Shown here: positions 42,108 to 50,151 of the stretch, one piece after another | Layout: each line of letters opens with the position of its first letter | Numbering within the stretch: the first letter of the stretch is position 1 | Assembly (NCBI RefSeq): GCF_025506335.1 | Contig: NZ_JANZYO010000004.1 | Location: 62,001 to 126,000, forward strand | Origin: Mumia quercus | Lineage (GTDB): Bacteria > Actinomycetota > Actinomycetes > Propionibacteriales > Nocardioidaceae | Direction: 5' to 3' | Length of the DNA: 64,000 bases | Notes under the pieces: model-generated | What the model was told of the DNA's origin: nothing | The model's database searches: none | What the model saw: only the letters and a program-made list of their open reading frames with translations | Position numbers and translations under genes: made by a program

Positions 42108-43592
42108 TCAGGTGACGCGGGCGTCGTCGATGCGTCCGCCGTGCTCGAGCCACCAGCGCGCCCCGGCCCGCATCTCGAGCGAGCGCCGGCGGTCGCGCGC
42201 CAGCCGCGCGAGGACAGGGTCCTGCTGCATCCCTGCCGCGAAGAGCGCCGCGTGCGCGACCCCCTGGTCGTCGTGCGCGAGCAGCGGCGCGACCCCGGCG
42301 ACAGGGCCCCCCGGCACGTGCGCGAGGGTCACCAGGGTCTGCCGCACGTCGGCGCCGGGCTCGTCGAGACGGGAGATGAGTGCGTCACGCTCGGCCTTGC
42401 CCACGACGTACGGCAGCACGCCCGGCGCGCCGTCGAAGCAGCGGTTGGGCTGGGTCTGCTCGATGAGCACCTCGGCGAGCAGGGACGCGTACGGGCTGCG
42501 CGCGAGCAGCATCGCCGACTGGTGGCGGACGTCGTGGCTCGTGGCGCTGTACGCGTCCTCGATGATCGCGCGTCCGACGGCGTCGACCTCGCGGCCGGTC
42601 ACCGACTCGATGCGGGCCGTCGCCCCGCGCACCGCGGTCGCGAGCATGGTCGCGCGGCTCGTCGCCGACGCCGCGACGCCGCGCGGGCGTGCAGGGAACA
42701 GCTGCGGCCGCAGCCGCCGCAGCCGCTCGGCCGTCGGCGGAGGGAGCACGTCGAACAGAGGCACGATCCGGACGAGGGCGTTCTCGTTCGAGCCGTCGAA
42801 CAGGATCTGGGCGAGCTGCGCCTCCAAGGCTGCCATCGAGGCCGGCGTGACCTCGTGCCGCGTGAGCTTGCGGTGCAGACCCCACGTCGCGCCGAGCTGC
42901 AGCTGCGCGGACGGCTGGCCCAGCAGGGAGATGAGGGTGTTGACCGCCTTCTCGGCGCGGACGTCGGCGATGAGGACGACCGGGATCAGCGTCGCCTGGG
43001 CCGTGGGGTCGATCACCTGCGCACCGACCGTCCGCATGACGCGCGCCTGGTGGACCGGGGACTCGATCAAGCGTCGCAATGCCTCGTAACGGGTGACGAG
43101 CGCGAGACCGTTGGCCCGGGAGGCCTCGCTCACCAGACGGGCCACGAGCGGCTCGGTCGCGGCGAGCAGGTCGTCGTCGAGCGAGTGGCGCGCAGCGACG
43201 CAGCCGGCCCACTCGAACCAGTCGACGCCCTCGACGACGTCGCCCTGGACCACGGCGAACGCCTCGTGGAGCGCCTCGTCGGTCACCTCCGTCGTACGGG
43301 TGGGCGGCCGCGCGCCCCACGAGCGCGCCATGCCTTCGCACAGGGCCGAGAGCCCGGCACGGGGGATCCCGAGGATCTCCTCGTACGACCGGAGCACCGA
43401 CTCCGGCACGCGCAGGCGGCCGGACTCCCACCGTGAGATGCGTGAGGCGTCGGCGCGGTGCCCGTGCTGCGCCAGCACCTCTGCGTAGGGCTGCAGCTTG
43501 CGCAGGGTGGTGTCAGCCGACATGAGCCGCCATTGACGCAGCAGCCAGCCGACGCGTTCGTACGCGCTGACGTCGCGAGTTTCGCCCGTCAC
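42108..43592 (-). CDS. Large XRE-type helix-turn-helix regulator (494 aa)
   Basis: The N-terminal ~80 residues hold an XRE-type HTH (YAEVLAQHGHRADASRISRWESGRLRVPESVLRSYEEILGI). The remaining ~400 residues are helical and Ala/Leu-rich with HEAT-like periodicity (for example AQLQLGATWGLHRKLTRHEVTPASMAALEAQLAQILFDG). I do not recognise the C-terminal domain. GTG 43592 follows a GGGGTGATCCG ribosome-site-like stretch; ATG 43631 in the same frame is an alternative. It lies downstream of the bkd operon on the same strand, separated by a terminator hairpin and an inverted repeat. Confidence 0.72.
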   Translation of the reverse strand: MTGETRDVSAYERVGWLLRQWRLMSADTTLRKLQPYAEVLAQHGHRADASRISRWESGRLRVPESVLRSYEEILGIPRAGLSALCEGMARSWGARPPTRTTEVTDEALHEAFAVVQGDVVEGVDWFEWAGCVAARHSLDDDLLAATEPLVARLVSEASRANGLALVTRYEALRRLIESPVHQARVMRTVGAQVIDPTAQATLIPVVLIADVRAEKAVNTLISLLGQPSAQLQLGATWGLHRKLTRHEVTPASMAALEAQLAQILFDGSNENALVRIVPLFDVLPPPTAERLRRLRPQLFPARPRGVAASATSRATMLATAVRGATARIESVTGREVDAVGRAIIEDAYSATSHDVRHQSAMLLARSPYASLLAEVLIEQTQPNRCFDGAPGVLPYVVGKAERDALISRLDEPGADVRQTLVTLAHVPGGPVAGVAPLLAHDDQGVAHAALFAAGMQQDPVLARLARDRRRSLEMRAGARWWLEHGGRIDDARVT

Positions 43593-43675
43593 CGGATCAC
43601 CCCTTCGCCCCCCGGCCCCGGTTGTCCTCATGCAACGTAACGATTAGGCGGTTCACGAGTGGGTAAAACGGCAGA

Positions 43676-43695
43676 ACTGGCGTTTTCACGCCAGT
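43676..43695. promoter_or_regulatory. Inverted repeat upstream of the XRE regulator
   Basis: ACTGGCGT-TTTC-ACGCCAGT is a perfect 8-bp inverted repeat with a 4-bp spacer, 84 bp upstream of the XRE start. It may be an operator for the regulator itself. Confidence 0.45.
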
Positions 43696-43697
43696 AC

Positions 43698-43731
43698 GAT
43701 GGCGGGTCGGCGCCGTCCCGGACCCGCCATC
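43698..43731 (-). terminator. Terminator hairpin after the bkd operon
   Basis: GATGGCGGGTC pairs with GACCCGCCATC (11 bp) around a 12-base loop that itself contains GGCGCC. It begins 8 bases after the E2 stop on the minus strand. Confidence 0.65.
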
Positions 43732-43738
43732 GCGCTGG

Positions 43739-45055
43739 TCAGAGGGTCATCGCCTGTGCGGGATCCTCCAAGAGGGTGCCCACGTCGGCAAGGAAGCGCG
43801 AGCCCTGAGCCCCGTCGACGACCCGGTGGTCGAACGAGACGGCCAAGGTCGTGACCCATCGAGGGACGATGTCGTCGCCGACCACCCAGGGGCGGCGGTT
43901 GATGGCGCCCACCGCCAGGATCCCCGTCTGACCCGGGACGAGGATCGGCGTGCCGGCGTCGACGCCGAAGACGCCGACGTTGGTGATACTGAACGTCCCT
44001 CCGGCGAGCGCCTCGGGCTGGGTCTTCCCCTCGCGGGCCGTCGAGACCACGTCGGCGATCCGGGACGCGACCTCGGGCATCGGCAGGCGGTCGCAGTCAC
44101 GGACGACGGGGACGAGGAGCCCACGGGGCGTCGCGGTCGCGATGCCGAGGTGGACGTCGTGCTTGAGCACGATCTCCTGCGCGTCCGCGTCGAACGTCGC
44201 GTTCATCTCCGGCGTCCGCCGCAGCGCCAGGCACACCGCCCGGACGACGAGCAGGAGCGGTGAGACCTTGACCTCCGCCAGGTCGGGGTCGCGTCGCATC
44301 CGGTCGAGCAGCTCCATCGACGCGGACACGTCGACGGTGAGCCACTCGGTGACGTGCGGCGCAGTGAACGCCGAGGCGACCATCGCCTCCGCGGTCGCCT
44401 TGCGGACGCCCTTCACCGGGACGCGGGTCTCGCGCCCTCCCGGCGACGCGACGACCGGCACGGAGGACTCGTCGGCCTCGGCGGACGTCGTGGACGCGGG
44501 GCTCACCGTCGTCTCGAGCGTCCGCATGTAGGCCTCGACGTCGGCCCTGCGTACGATCCCGCCCTCGCCGGGCGGGATCTCGCGGAGGTCGACGCCGAGG
44601 TCCTTCGCGAGCTTGCGGACCGGAGGCTTGGCGAGCGTACGGATCGGGCGGTCGGGAGCCCCGTCACCGTCGGCCGAGGCGGGGGTGGCCCGACGACGGC
44701 GGCGTACCGACTGGCGCTCGCGCGGGCCGTACCCGACCAAGGTGGCGACAGGCTCGTGCTCCTCGGCGGGCGCCTGCTCCGGCGCCTGCTCCGGCGGCTG
44801 CTCCTGCGCCGCCACCGCGTCCCCGACGGCGAGGATCGGGGTCCCGACGGCCACCGTCTCGCCCGCTGCGACGAGCAGCGCGACGACCGTGCCGGCGTAC
44901 GGGGTGGGCAGCTCGACGACCGACTTCGCGGTCTCGACCTCGCAGACGATGTCGTTGACCTTCACCGTGTCGCCGACGGCGACGTGCCACGTGAGGATCT
45001 CCGCCTCGGTCAGACCTTCACCGGGATCGGGCAGCTTGTACTCGTTCGTGGTCAC
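43739..45055 (-). CDS. bkdC: Dihydrolipoyl acyltransferase (E2) of branched-chain 2-oxoacid dehydrogenase
   Basis: The 438-residue protein has one lipoyl domain (LPDPGEGLTEAEI, lipoylated Lys 44 in CEVETAKSVVELP), a Pro/Glu/Ala linker, a peripheral-subunit-binding domain (VRKLAKDLGVDLREIPPGEGGIVRRADVEAY) and the catalytic domain ending with SFDHRVVDGAQGSRFL. A single lipoyl domain and operon order E1-alpha, E1-beta, E2 fit the actinobacterial BkdABC complex, which oxidises 2-oxoacids of Val, Leu and Ile and supplies branched acyl-CoA primers. A pyruvate-specific role cannot be excluded. Dihydrolipoamide dehydrogenase (E3) is not in the window. Confidence 0.88.
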   Translation of the reverse strand: MTTNEYKLPDPGEGLTEAEILTWHVAVGDTVKVNDIVCEVETAKSVVELPTPYAGTVVALLVAAGETVAVGTPILAVGDAVAAQEQPPEQAPEQAPAEEHEPVATLVGYGPRERQSVRRRRRATPASADGDGAPDRPIRTLAKPPVRKLAKDLGVDLREIPPGEGGIVRRADVEAYMRTLETTVSPASTTSAEADESSVPVVASPGGRETRVPVKGVRKATAEAMVASAFTAPHVTEWLTVDVSASMELLDRMRRDPDLAEVKVSPLLLVVRAVCLALRRTPEMNATFDADAQEIVLKHDVHLGIATATPRGLLVPVVRDCDRLPMPEVASRIADVVSTAREGKTQPEALAGGTFSITNVGVFGVDAGTPILVPGQTGILAVGAINRRPWVVGDDIVPRWVTTLAVSFDHRVVDGAQGSRFLADVGTLLEDPAQAMTL

Positions 45056-45060
45056 CGGCC

Positions 45061-46047
45061 TCACCACGCCAGGCTTCGGTCGACGGCGTCGAGCACCTGG
45101 TCGAGGTCGGGGAGGTACGACTCCTCCACCCTGCTGGGCGGGTACGGGATGTCGTACGCGCCGACGCGCAGGACCGGGGCCTCCAGCGAGTAGAAGCACT
45201 CCTCGCTGATCCGGGCTGCGAGCTCGGCACCCAGCCCGAGGTTGCGGTGGGCCTCATGGACCACGACCGCGCGCCCGGTCTTGCGCACCGACTCGTGCAC
45301 CGGTCCCATGTCGAGCGGCGACAGCGTGCGCAGGTCGATGACCTCGAGGTCGAGCCCGTCCTCGACGCCTGCCTCGGCAGCACCCATCGCGACCGACACC
45401 GACGGCCCGTACGCGAGGACCGTCGCCGTGCTCCCCGGCCGGACGACGCGCGAGCTGAACAGCGGCGGAGGTGTGGCGTCGAGGTCGATCTCGGCCTTCG
45501 TCGAGTGGTAGAGCCGCTTGGGCTCGAGGAAGATCACCGGGTCCGGCGACGCGACCGCCTGCTGGATCATCGCGTAGGCGTCGCGCGGGTTGGAGCACGC
45601 GACGACCTTGAGACCGGGCGTGTGGGCGAACTGCGCCTCGGGGCTCTCGGAGTGGTGCTCGACAGCGCCGATGCCACCGCCGAACGGGATGCGGACGACC
45701 AGGGGCATCGAGAGCCGCCCGCCCGAGCGGTAGCGGTACTTGGCGACCTGGCTCACGATCTGGTCGTACGCGGGATAGACGAAGCCGTCGAACTGGATCT
45801 CGACGACGGGGCGGTAGCCGCGCAGCGCGAGACCCACGGCCGTGCCGAGGATGCCGGCCTCGGCCAGCGGGGTGTCGATCACGCGGTCCTCGCCGAAGTC
45901 CTTCTGGAGGCCGTCGGTGATGCGGAAGACGCCGCCCAGCTTGCCGATGTCCTCCCCCATCAGCACGACCTTGGAGTCACGGTCCATCGCGGCGCGCAGT
46001 CCGGCGTTGAGCGCCTTGGCCATCGTCATCGTCACGGTGCGGCTCAT
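45061..46047 (-). CDS. bkdB: 2-oxoacid dehydrogenase E1 component, beta subunit
   Basis: The 328-residue protein has the TPP-enzyme beta-subunit pattern: VVLMGEDIGKLGGVFRITDGLQKDFGEDRVIDTPLAEAGILGTAVGLALRGYRPVVEIQF, then VEHHSESPEAQFAHTPGLKVV. The C-terminal transketolase domain follows. Its start overlaps the stop of the alpha-subunit gene by 4 bases, and the E2 start is 6 bases after its stop. Subunits must be made in equal amounts, which the overlap supports. Confidence 0.9.
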   Translation of the reverse strand: MSRTVTMTMAKALNAGLRAAMDRDSKVVLMGEDIGKLGGVFRITDGLQKDFGEDRVIDTPLAEAGILGTAVGLALRGYRPVVEIQFDGFVYPAYDQIVSQVAKYRYRSGGRLSMPLVVRIPFGGGIGAVEHHSESPEAQFAHTPGLKVVACSNPRDAYAMIQQAVASPDPVIFLEPKRLYHSTKAEIDLDATPPPLFSSRVVRPGSTATVLAYGPSVSVAMGAAEAGVEDGLDLEVIDLRTLSPLDMGPVHESVRKTGRAVVVHEAHRNLGLGAELAARISEECFYSLEAPVLRVGAYDIPYPPSRVEESYLPDLDQVLDAVDRSLAW

Positions 46048-47150
46048 CGCGCGACCTCCTCCAGGCTCGCCGACCACGTACGGAACTCGTCGCGCTCGGC
46101 GGCGATCTCGGGCGTCTGCTCGACGAAGACCTGGTCGAACAGGGTGGTCGGATCGGGGTCGGCGAGCGCGCGCACCTGCTCGCGCAGCGTCTCGCCCAGG
46201 CGTTCGGCCTCGTCCTCGACGTCGGTGAAGAACTGCTCGTCGACCGCGTTGACGCGGCGCAGGTAGGCGCGGACCCGTTCGAGCGGGTCGCGCAGCTTCC
46301 AGCTCTCGACCTCGTCGGAGTGGCGGTAGCGCGTCGGATCGTCCGTCGTGGTGTGCGCGCCCATGCGGTACGTGAAGGCCTCGATGAGGCTCGGCCCGCT
46401 CCCCTCCCGCGCCCGCTGGAGCGCCTCCGTCGTCACCGCGTGCACGGCGAGGACGTCGTTGCCGTCGACCCGTACGCCGGGGAAGCCGAAGCCGGCAGCG
46501 CGCTGGTAGAGCGGGACCCGGGTCTGCCTGGTCGTGGGCTCGGAGATCGCCCACTGGTTGTTCTGGCAGAAGAAGACGACCGGCGCGTTGGTCACCGCGG
46601 CGTACACGAACGCCTCGTTCACGTCGCCCTGGCTCGTCGCGCCGTCACCGAAGTAGGCGACGACCGCCGCGTCACGACCGGGCTCGCCGGTGCCGACCGC
46701 GCCGTCGCGCTGGACACCCATCGCGTACCCGGTCGCGTGGAGGGTCTGAGCGCCGATGACGATCGTGTAGAGGCCGAAGTTGTGCTCGTCGGGGTCCCAG
46801 GTGCCCTGGTCGGTGCCGCGGAAGAGGCGCAGGAGCGCGATCGGGTCGACTCCCCGGCACCATGCGACGCCGTGCTCGCGGTACGTCGGGAAGACGTAGT
46901 CCTGAGGGGCAAGCGCGCGACCCGAGCCGACCTGCGCGGCCTCTTGGCCCAGCAGCGACGCCCAGATGCCGAGCTCACCGTGCCGCTGGAGGGCGGTGGC
47001 CTCTGTGTCGATGCGCCGGGTGAGGACGAGGTCGCGGTAGAGGCCCGCGATGACGTCGTCGTCTCCGTCGAAGTGGTAGTCGGGGTGCTCGACGCGCTCT
47101 CCCTCAGGGGTGAGCAGCTGGACGAGCGAAGGGTCGACAGGGTCGGCCAT
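46044..47150 (-). CDS. bkdA: 2-oxoacid dehydrogenase E1 component, alpha subunit
   Basis: The 368-residue protein carries the thiamine-diphosphate motif GDGATSQGDVNEAF-x(11)-CQNNQWAIS and the phosphorylation-loop-like region YRMGAHTTTDDPTRYR typical of branched-chain E1-alpha. The complex decarboxylates branched 2-oxoacids to acyl-CoA. A GAGGAG Shine-Dalgarno precedes ATG 47150. The promoter region has a TAGCCT -10 box at 47280-47275 and a perfect CRP-type site just downstream of it. Confidence 0.9.
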   Translation of the reverse strand: MADPVDPSLVQLLTPEGERVEHPDYHFDGDDDVIAGLYRDLVLTRRIDTEATALQRHGELGIWASLLGQEAAQVGSGRALAPQDYVFPTYREHGVAWCRGVDPIALLRLFRGTDQGTWDPDEHNFGLYTIVIGAQTLHATGYAMGVQRDGAVGTGEPGRDAAVVAYFGDGATSQGDVNEAFVYAAVTNAPVVFFCQNNQWAISEPTTRQTRVPLYQRAAGFGFPGVRVDGNDVLAVHAVTTEALQRAREGSGPSLIEAFTYRMGAHTTTDDPTRYRHSDEVESWKLRDPLERVRAYLRRVNAVDEQFFTDVEDEAERLGETLREQVRALADPDPTTLFDQVFVEQTPEIAAERDEFRTWSASLEEVAR

Positions 47151-47248
47151 GCGGCACTCCTCGCGTTCGGCGGCCCCGGGATCACCGGGCCGGCGGATGT
47201 GAGATGCGGGACGCCACTCGAACGGTGGTTGGGCAGACGCCCCACAGG

Positions 47249-47264
47249 TGTGAGCGGGCTCACA
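47249..47264. promoter_or_regulatory. Perfect CRP/GlxR-type site upstream of the bkd operon
   Basis: TGTGA-GCGGGC-TCACA matches the CRP consensus TGTGA-N6-TCACA exactly, and the symmetry extends two further bases each side (GG and CC). The likely -10 box (TAGCCT, minus strand 47280-47275) places the site at about +4 to +20, a position expected for repression. cAMP-responsive control of branched-chain catabolism is inferred. Confidence 0.7.
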
Positions 47265-47313
47265 CCGTGCAGTCAGGCTAGCACCGCGAGCGCCGCACGG
47301 ACCGGCCCCGTCG

Positions 47314-48240
47314 TCAGGCGGTCGCGCTGGTCACCGTCACCGCAGGGTCGGAGGCGTCGCCGGTGGAGAAGACGTAGTCGGCGGCCGCACCGTCACCGAG
47401 CTGCGCCTTGAGGAACAGCGCCGCCCAGCGGGCCGACGTCGCGATGCTCGAAGCCTGCGAGATCGGCTGGACGCTGGCGTCAGGATCGGCTCCCGCGGGG
47501 TTCTGCGTGTTGGTGATCCCGTAGTGGTTGGCCCCGGCGACGCGGACGATCTGCTTCGGTCCGTTCTCGAGGCTCGCGTACGAGGTCTCCGCGTCCTGCG
47601 GCAGCGCCACGCCGTCGACCGTGCCCTGGACGAGCTGCACGGGGATCTGGTTGTCGATGCGGGCGGAGGTGCCGAGCAGCGGAGAGATGTTGTTGGTGCC
47701 GAACAGCGACGCTGCCTTCACCTCGTCGGGCAGCGTGTAGCCGAGGGTCGTGCAGAACGGGATGCCGCAGGTCTCACCCGCGACGTTGAGTGCGGCGGCA
47801 CCGCCGAAGGAGTGGCCGAGCAGAACCAGCGTGTCGGTGTCGATCTTGCCGGCGAGCGGGGAGGCGGGATCGACGTTCTCGTCGTCCATCCACTCGATCG
47901 CCTCCGCAGGCATCTTCTGGGACGGGTAGTAGTCGTGGTCGAAGAACACCAGGCGCTTGTGGTTCGGCACCACGACGACGAACCCGTACGACGCGACCGT
48001 GCGCGCGTACTCCGCGTAGTGCATGCGGTGGACCTGGGCCCCCTGCATGAGCAGCGCGACGGGGAGGTCCCCTCGGGCGTCGGCCGGGTAGTAGACGTCG
48101 GCACCGTCGTTGACGACCTGCGACGAGTAGTGGGCGACGGCAGGCGCGGGGTCGGCCGACGCGGTGGACGGGGTGAAGGCAAGCGCGCCGAGGGCGAGGA
48201 CGGCAGCGGCGGCGAGCCGGGCGGGACGAGCACGATGCAT
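47314..48240 (-). CDS. Secreted alpha/beta hydrolase (chlorophyllase/PAF-acetylhydrolase-like)
   Basis: The 308-residue protein has a signal peptide (MHRARPARLAAAAVLALGALAFTPSTASA, cleavage near residue 30). The catalytic Ser is in GHSFGGAAAL, with candidate Asp in GTVDGVA and His in GANHYGITN. The VVVVPNHKRL and oxyanion-loop region QGAQVHRMHYAEYA are typical of dienelactone-hydrolase/chlorophyllase-like enzymes. The substrate is unknown; lipids or polyesters are possible. ATG 48240 is chosen because GAAGGGA lies upstream. Cysteines CGIPFC may form a disulfide. Confidence 0.8.
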   Translation of the reverse strand: MHRARPARLAAAAVLALGALAFTPSTASADPAPAVAHYSSQVVNDGADVYYPADARGDLPVALLMQGAQVHRMHYAEYARTVASYGFVVVVPNHKRLVFFDHDYYPSQKMPAEAIEWMDDENVDPASPLAGKIDTDTLVLLGHSFGGAAALNVAGETCGIPFCTTLGYTLPDEVKAASLFGTNNISPLLGTSARIDNQIPVQLVQGTVDGVALPQDAETSYASLENGPKQIVRVAGANHYGITNTQNPAGADPDASVQPISQASSIATSARWAALFLKAQLGDGAAADYVFSTGDASDPAVTVTSATA

Positions 48241-48352
48241 GAGTGATCCCTTCAAAATCGGAACAGCGTTCCATTGATGGGGTACCCTTCCGCGCCAGGG
48301 TCGCTGCCGTCAAGGGGCACGAAGACACGCGACATGGGCGTACGGTCGTGCC

Positions 48353-49342
48353 ATGCCGTCGGAATGGATCGCGCCGATGCTCGCGACCCTCTCGTCGCGA
48401 CGCTTCGACGACCCGGCGTGGGTCTTCGAGCGCAAGCTCGACGGCGAGCGGCTGATGGCGGTCCGCGACGGCGCCGACGTCCGGCTCTGGACCCGCAACC
48501 GTCTCGACGTGAGCGCCAGCTATCCGGAGGTCATCCGCGCACTGAAGGCCCTGCGGGGCCCGAAGAGCTGGGTGATCGACGGCGAGCTGTGCGCGATGCG
48601 CGGCGACCAGACGAGCTTCGAGGACCTGCAGAAGCGGATGCACGTCACCGACCGGCGCGCCATCGCGAACGCCGGCGTGACGCTGGCGTACTGGGTGTTC
48701 GACCTCCCACGCTTCGACGGTCACGACCTGTGCCCGCTGCCGCTGACCGCCCGCAAGGACGCGCTGCGCGACGCGTTCGCATACGACGACACGATCCGAC
48801 TGAGCACGCACGAGGCCGAGCGCGGGCTCGCGCTCTTCCACCACGCCCAGGACGCAGGCTGGGAGGGAGTGATGGCCAAGCGGGCCGCGTCGACCTACCA
48901 GCCCGGGAGGCGGTCCCCGGACTGGCTCAAGTTCAAGGTCGTCCGCGGCCAGGAGCTCGTGGTCGGCGGGTGGACCGATCCTCAAGGATCGCGCTCGGGC
49001 CTGGGCGCCCTGCTGCTCGGCTACTACGACGGGGACGTGCTGCGCTACGCCGGCAAGGTCGGTACCGGCTTCGACGCCCGTACCCTGGCACACCTCGGCT
49101 CGCTGCTGGGACCCCTGGCCAGCGACACCAACCCGTTCGCCGAGTCCGCGGCCGAGATCCGCAAGGCGAGCCGCTCGAGCCCGTCGCAGACGCACTGGGT
49201 GGAGCCGAGCCTCGTCGTCGAGATCGGCTTCAGCGAGTGGACGGGGGCCGGCCGCCTGCGCCACCCGCGCTACCAGGGCCTGCGCGACGACAAGGACCCG
49301 CGCGAGGTCGTCCGCGAGGAGCCCCGGCCGATCGGGCCCTGA
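48353..49342 (+). CDS. ATP-dependent DNA ligase, single-domain type (LigC/LigD-like)
   Basis: The 329-residue protein has the nucleotidyltransferase motif I with Lys 28 in FERKLDGERL, motif III (WVIDGELCAM), motif IV (GWEGVMAKR), motif V (WLKFKV) and a C-terminal OB fold (KVGTGFDARTLAHL, FSEWTGAGRLRHPRYQGLRDDK). It has no polymerase or nuclease domain. Such ligases take part in NHEJ-like or base-excision repair. No Ku gene is in the window. TACGGT ends six bases before the ATG, so it is probably leaderless. Confidence 0.87.
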   Translation: MPSEWIAPMLATLSSRRFDDPAWVFERKLDGERLMAVRDGADVRLWTRNRLDVSASYPEVIRALKALRGPKSWVIDGELCAMRGDQTSFEDLQKRMHVTDRRAIANAGVTLAYWVFDLPRFDGHDLCPLPLTARKDALRDAFAYDDTIRLSTHEAERGLALFHHAQDAGWEGVMAKRAASTYQPGRRSPDWLKFKVVRGQELVVGGWTDPQGSRSGLGALLLGYYDGDVLRYAGKVGTGFDARTLAHLGSLLGPLASDTNPFAESAAEIRKASRSSPSQTHWVEPSLVVEIGFSEWTGAGRLRHPRYQGLRDDKDPREVVREEPRPIGP

Positions 49343-49343
49343 C

Positions 49344-49964
49344 TCAGCGGGCCGCGGACACCAGCGTGGAGACGCCGAGGGTCGCGATGACGCCGGCCGT
49401 GCCGCGGTCGATCGCGCGCTCCACGCGCGGACGCCGCAGCCAGGTGAGCGCGCGGCCGGCGAGCGCAGCGATCCCCGCGAAGTAGACGAATCCGATCGCG
49501 GCGAAGATCGCTCCGAGCACCATCGTCGCGCCGAGCGAGGCCTCGTGGCCCGGCAGGAACTGCGGCACGACGGCGACGAAGAACAGTCCGACCTTCGGGT
49601 TGAGGACGTTGGAGATCAGGCCCGCCCGCATCGCGGCGCGCGCCCGCACCCCGTACGCGCCCTCCACGTCACCGATCCCCTTGCCGCGGCGCAGCAGCGC
49701 GCGCAGGCCGAGCCAGACCAGGTAGAGCCCGCCCGCGATCTTGACCGCGCGGTACGCCTCGGCCGACTGCTCGAGCAGCGTCGCGAGCCCGGCGGCGACG
49801 GCCAGCGCCCACAGGAGCGAGCCGGTTGCCGACCCGAGCGCGGCCGCCAGCCCCGTACGCGTGCCTCCGAGGCTGAAACGCAGCACGAGGAAGGTGTCGG
49901 GGCCGGGAGTGAGCGCGAGCAGGACGCACAGGCCTGCGAAGCCGAGGAGAAGCGAGAGGTCCAT
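49344..49964 (-). CDS. LysE/RhtB-family amino-acid exporter
   Basis: The 206-residue protein has about six helices and the LysE start pattern (FAGLCVLLALTPGPDTFLVLRFSLGGTRTGLAAALGSATGSLLWA), then LISNVLNPKVGLFFVAVVPQFL. It exports an amino acid or related small molecule. AGGAAAA precedes the ATG. The 187-bp region up to the phosphofructokinase gene includes a relatively AT-rich stretch (49962-50030), unlike its surroundings, which probably contains the promoter. Confidence 0.84.
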   Translation of the reverse strand: MDLSLLLGFAGLCVLLALTPGPDTFLVLRFSLGGTRTGLAAALGSATGSLLWALAVAAGLATLLEQSAEAYRAVKIAGGLYLVWLGLRALLRRGKGIGDVEGAYGVRARAAMRAGLISNVLNPKVGLFFVAVVPQFLPGHEASLGATMVLGAIFAAIGFVYFAGIAALAGRALTWLRRPRVERAIDRGTAGVIATLGVSTLVSAAR

Positions 49965-50151
49965 TTTTCCTGGGAAACAACGAAATTGGCAAGATGAAGG
50001 TGACGACGCCGATCAGCATAGCAATATGTCCACGCCGCACGCAGACCGGTCGGCAACATGCGAACGCAGATCCCACTTTGGCTGCCCGTTCCGCCCTCCT
50101 CCGCCCACCGAACGCGCGCACCGACCGTCCCGCGCCACCTACCCTCGTCCT

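Noticed and set aside
48353-49342. NHEJ locus
   Set aside because: The ligase is of the LigC/LigD type, but no Ku, polymerase or nuclease gene lies next to it; it appears as a single gene with its own promoter.
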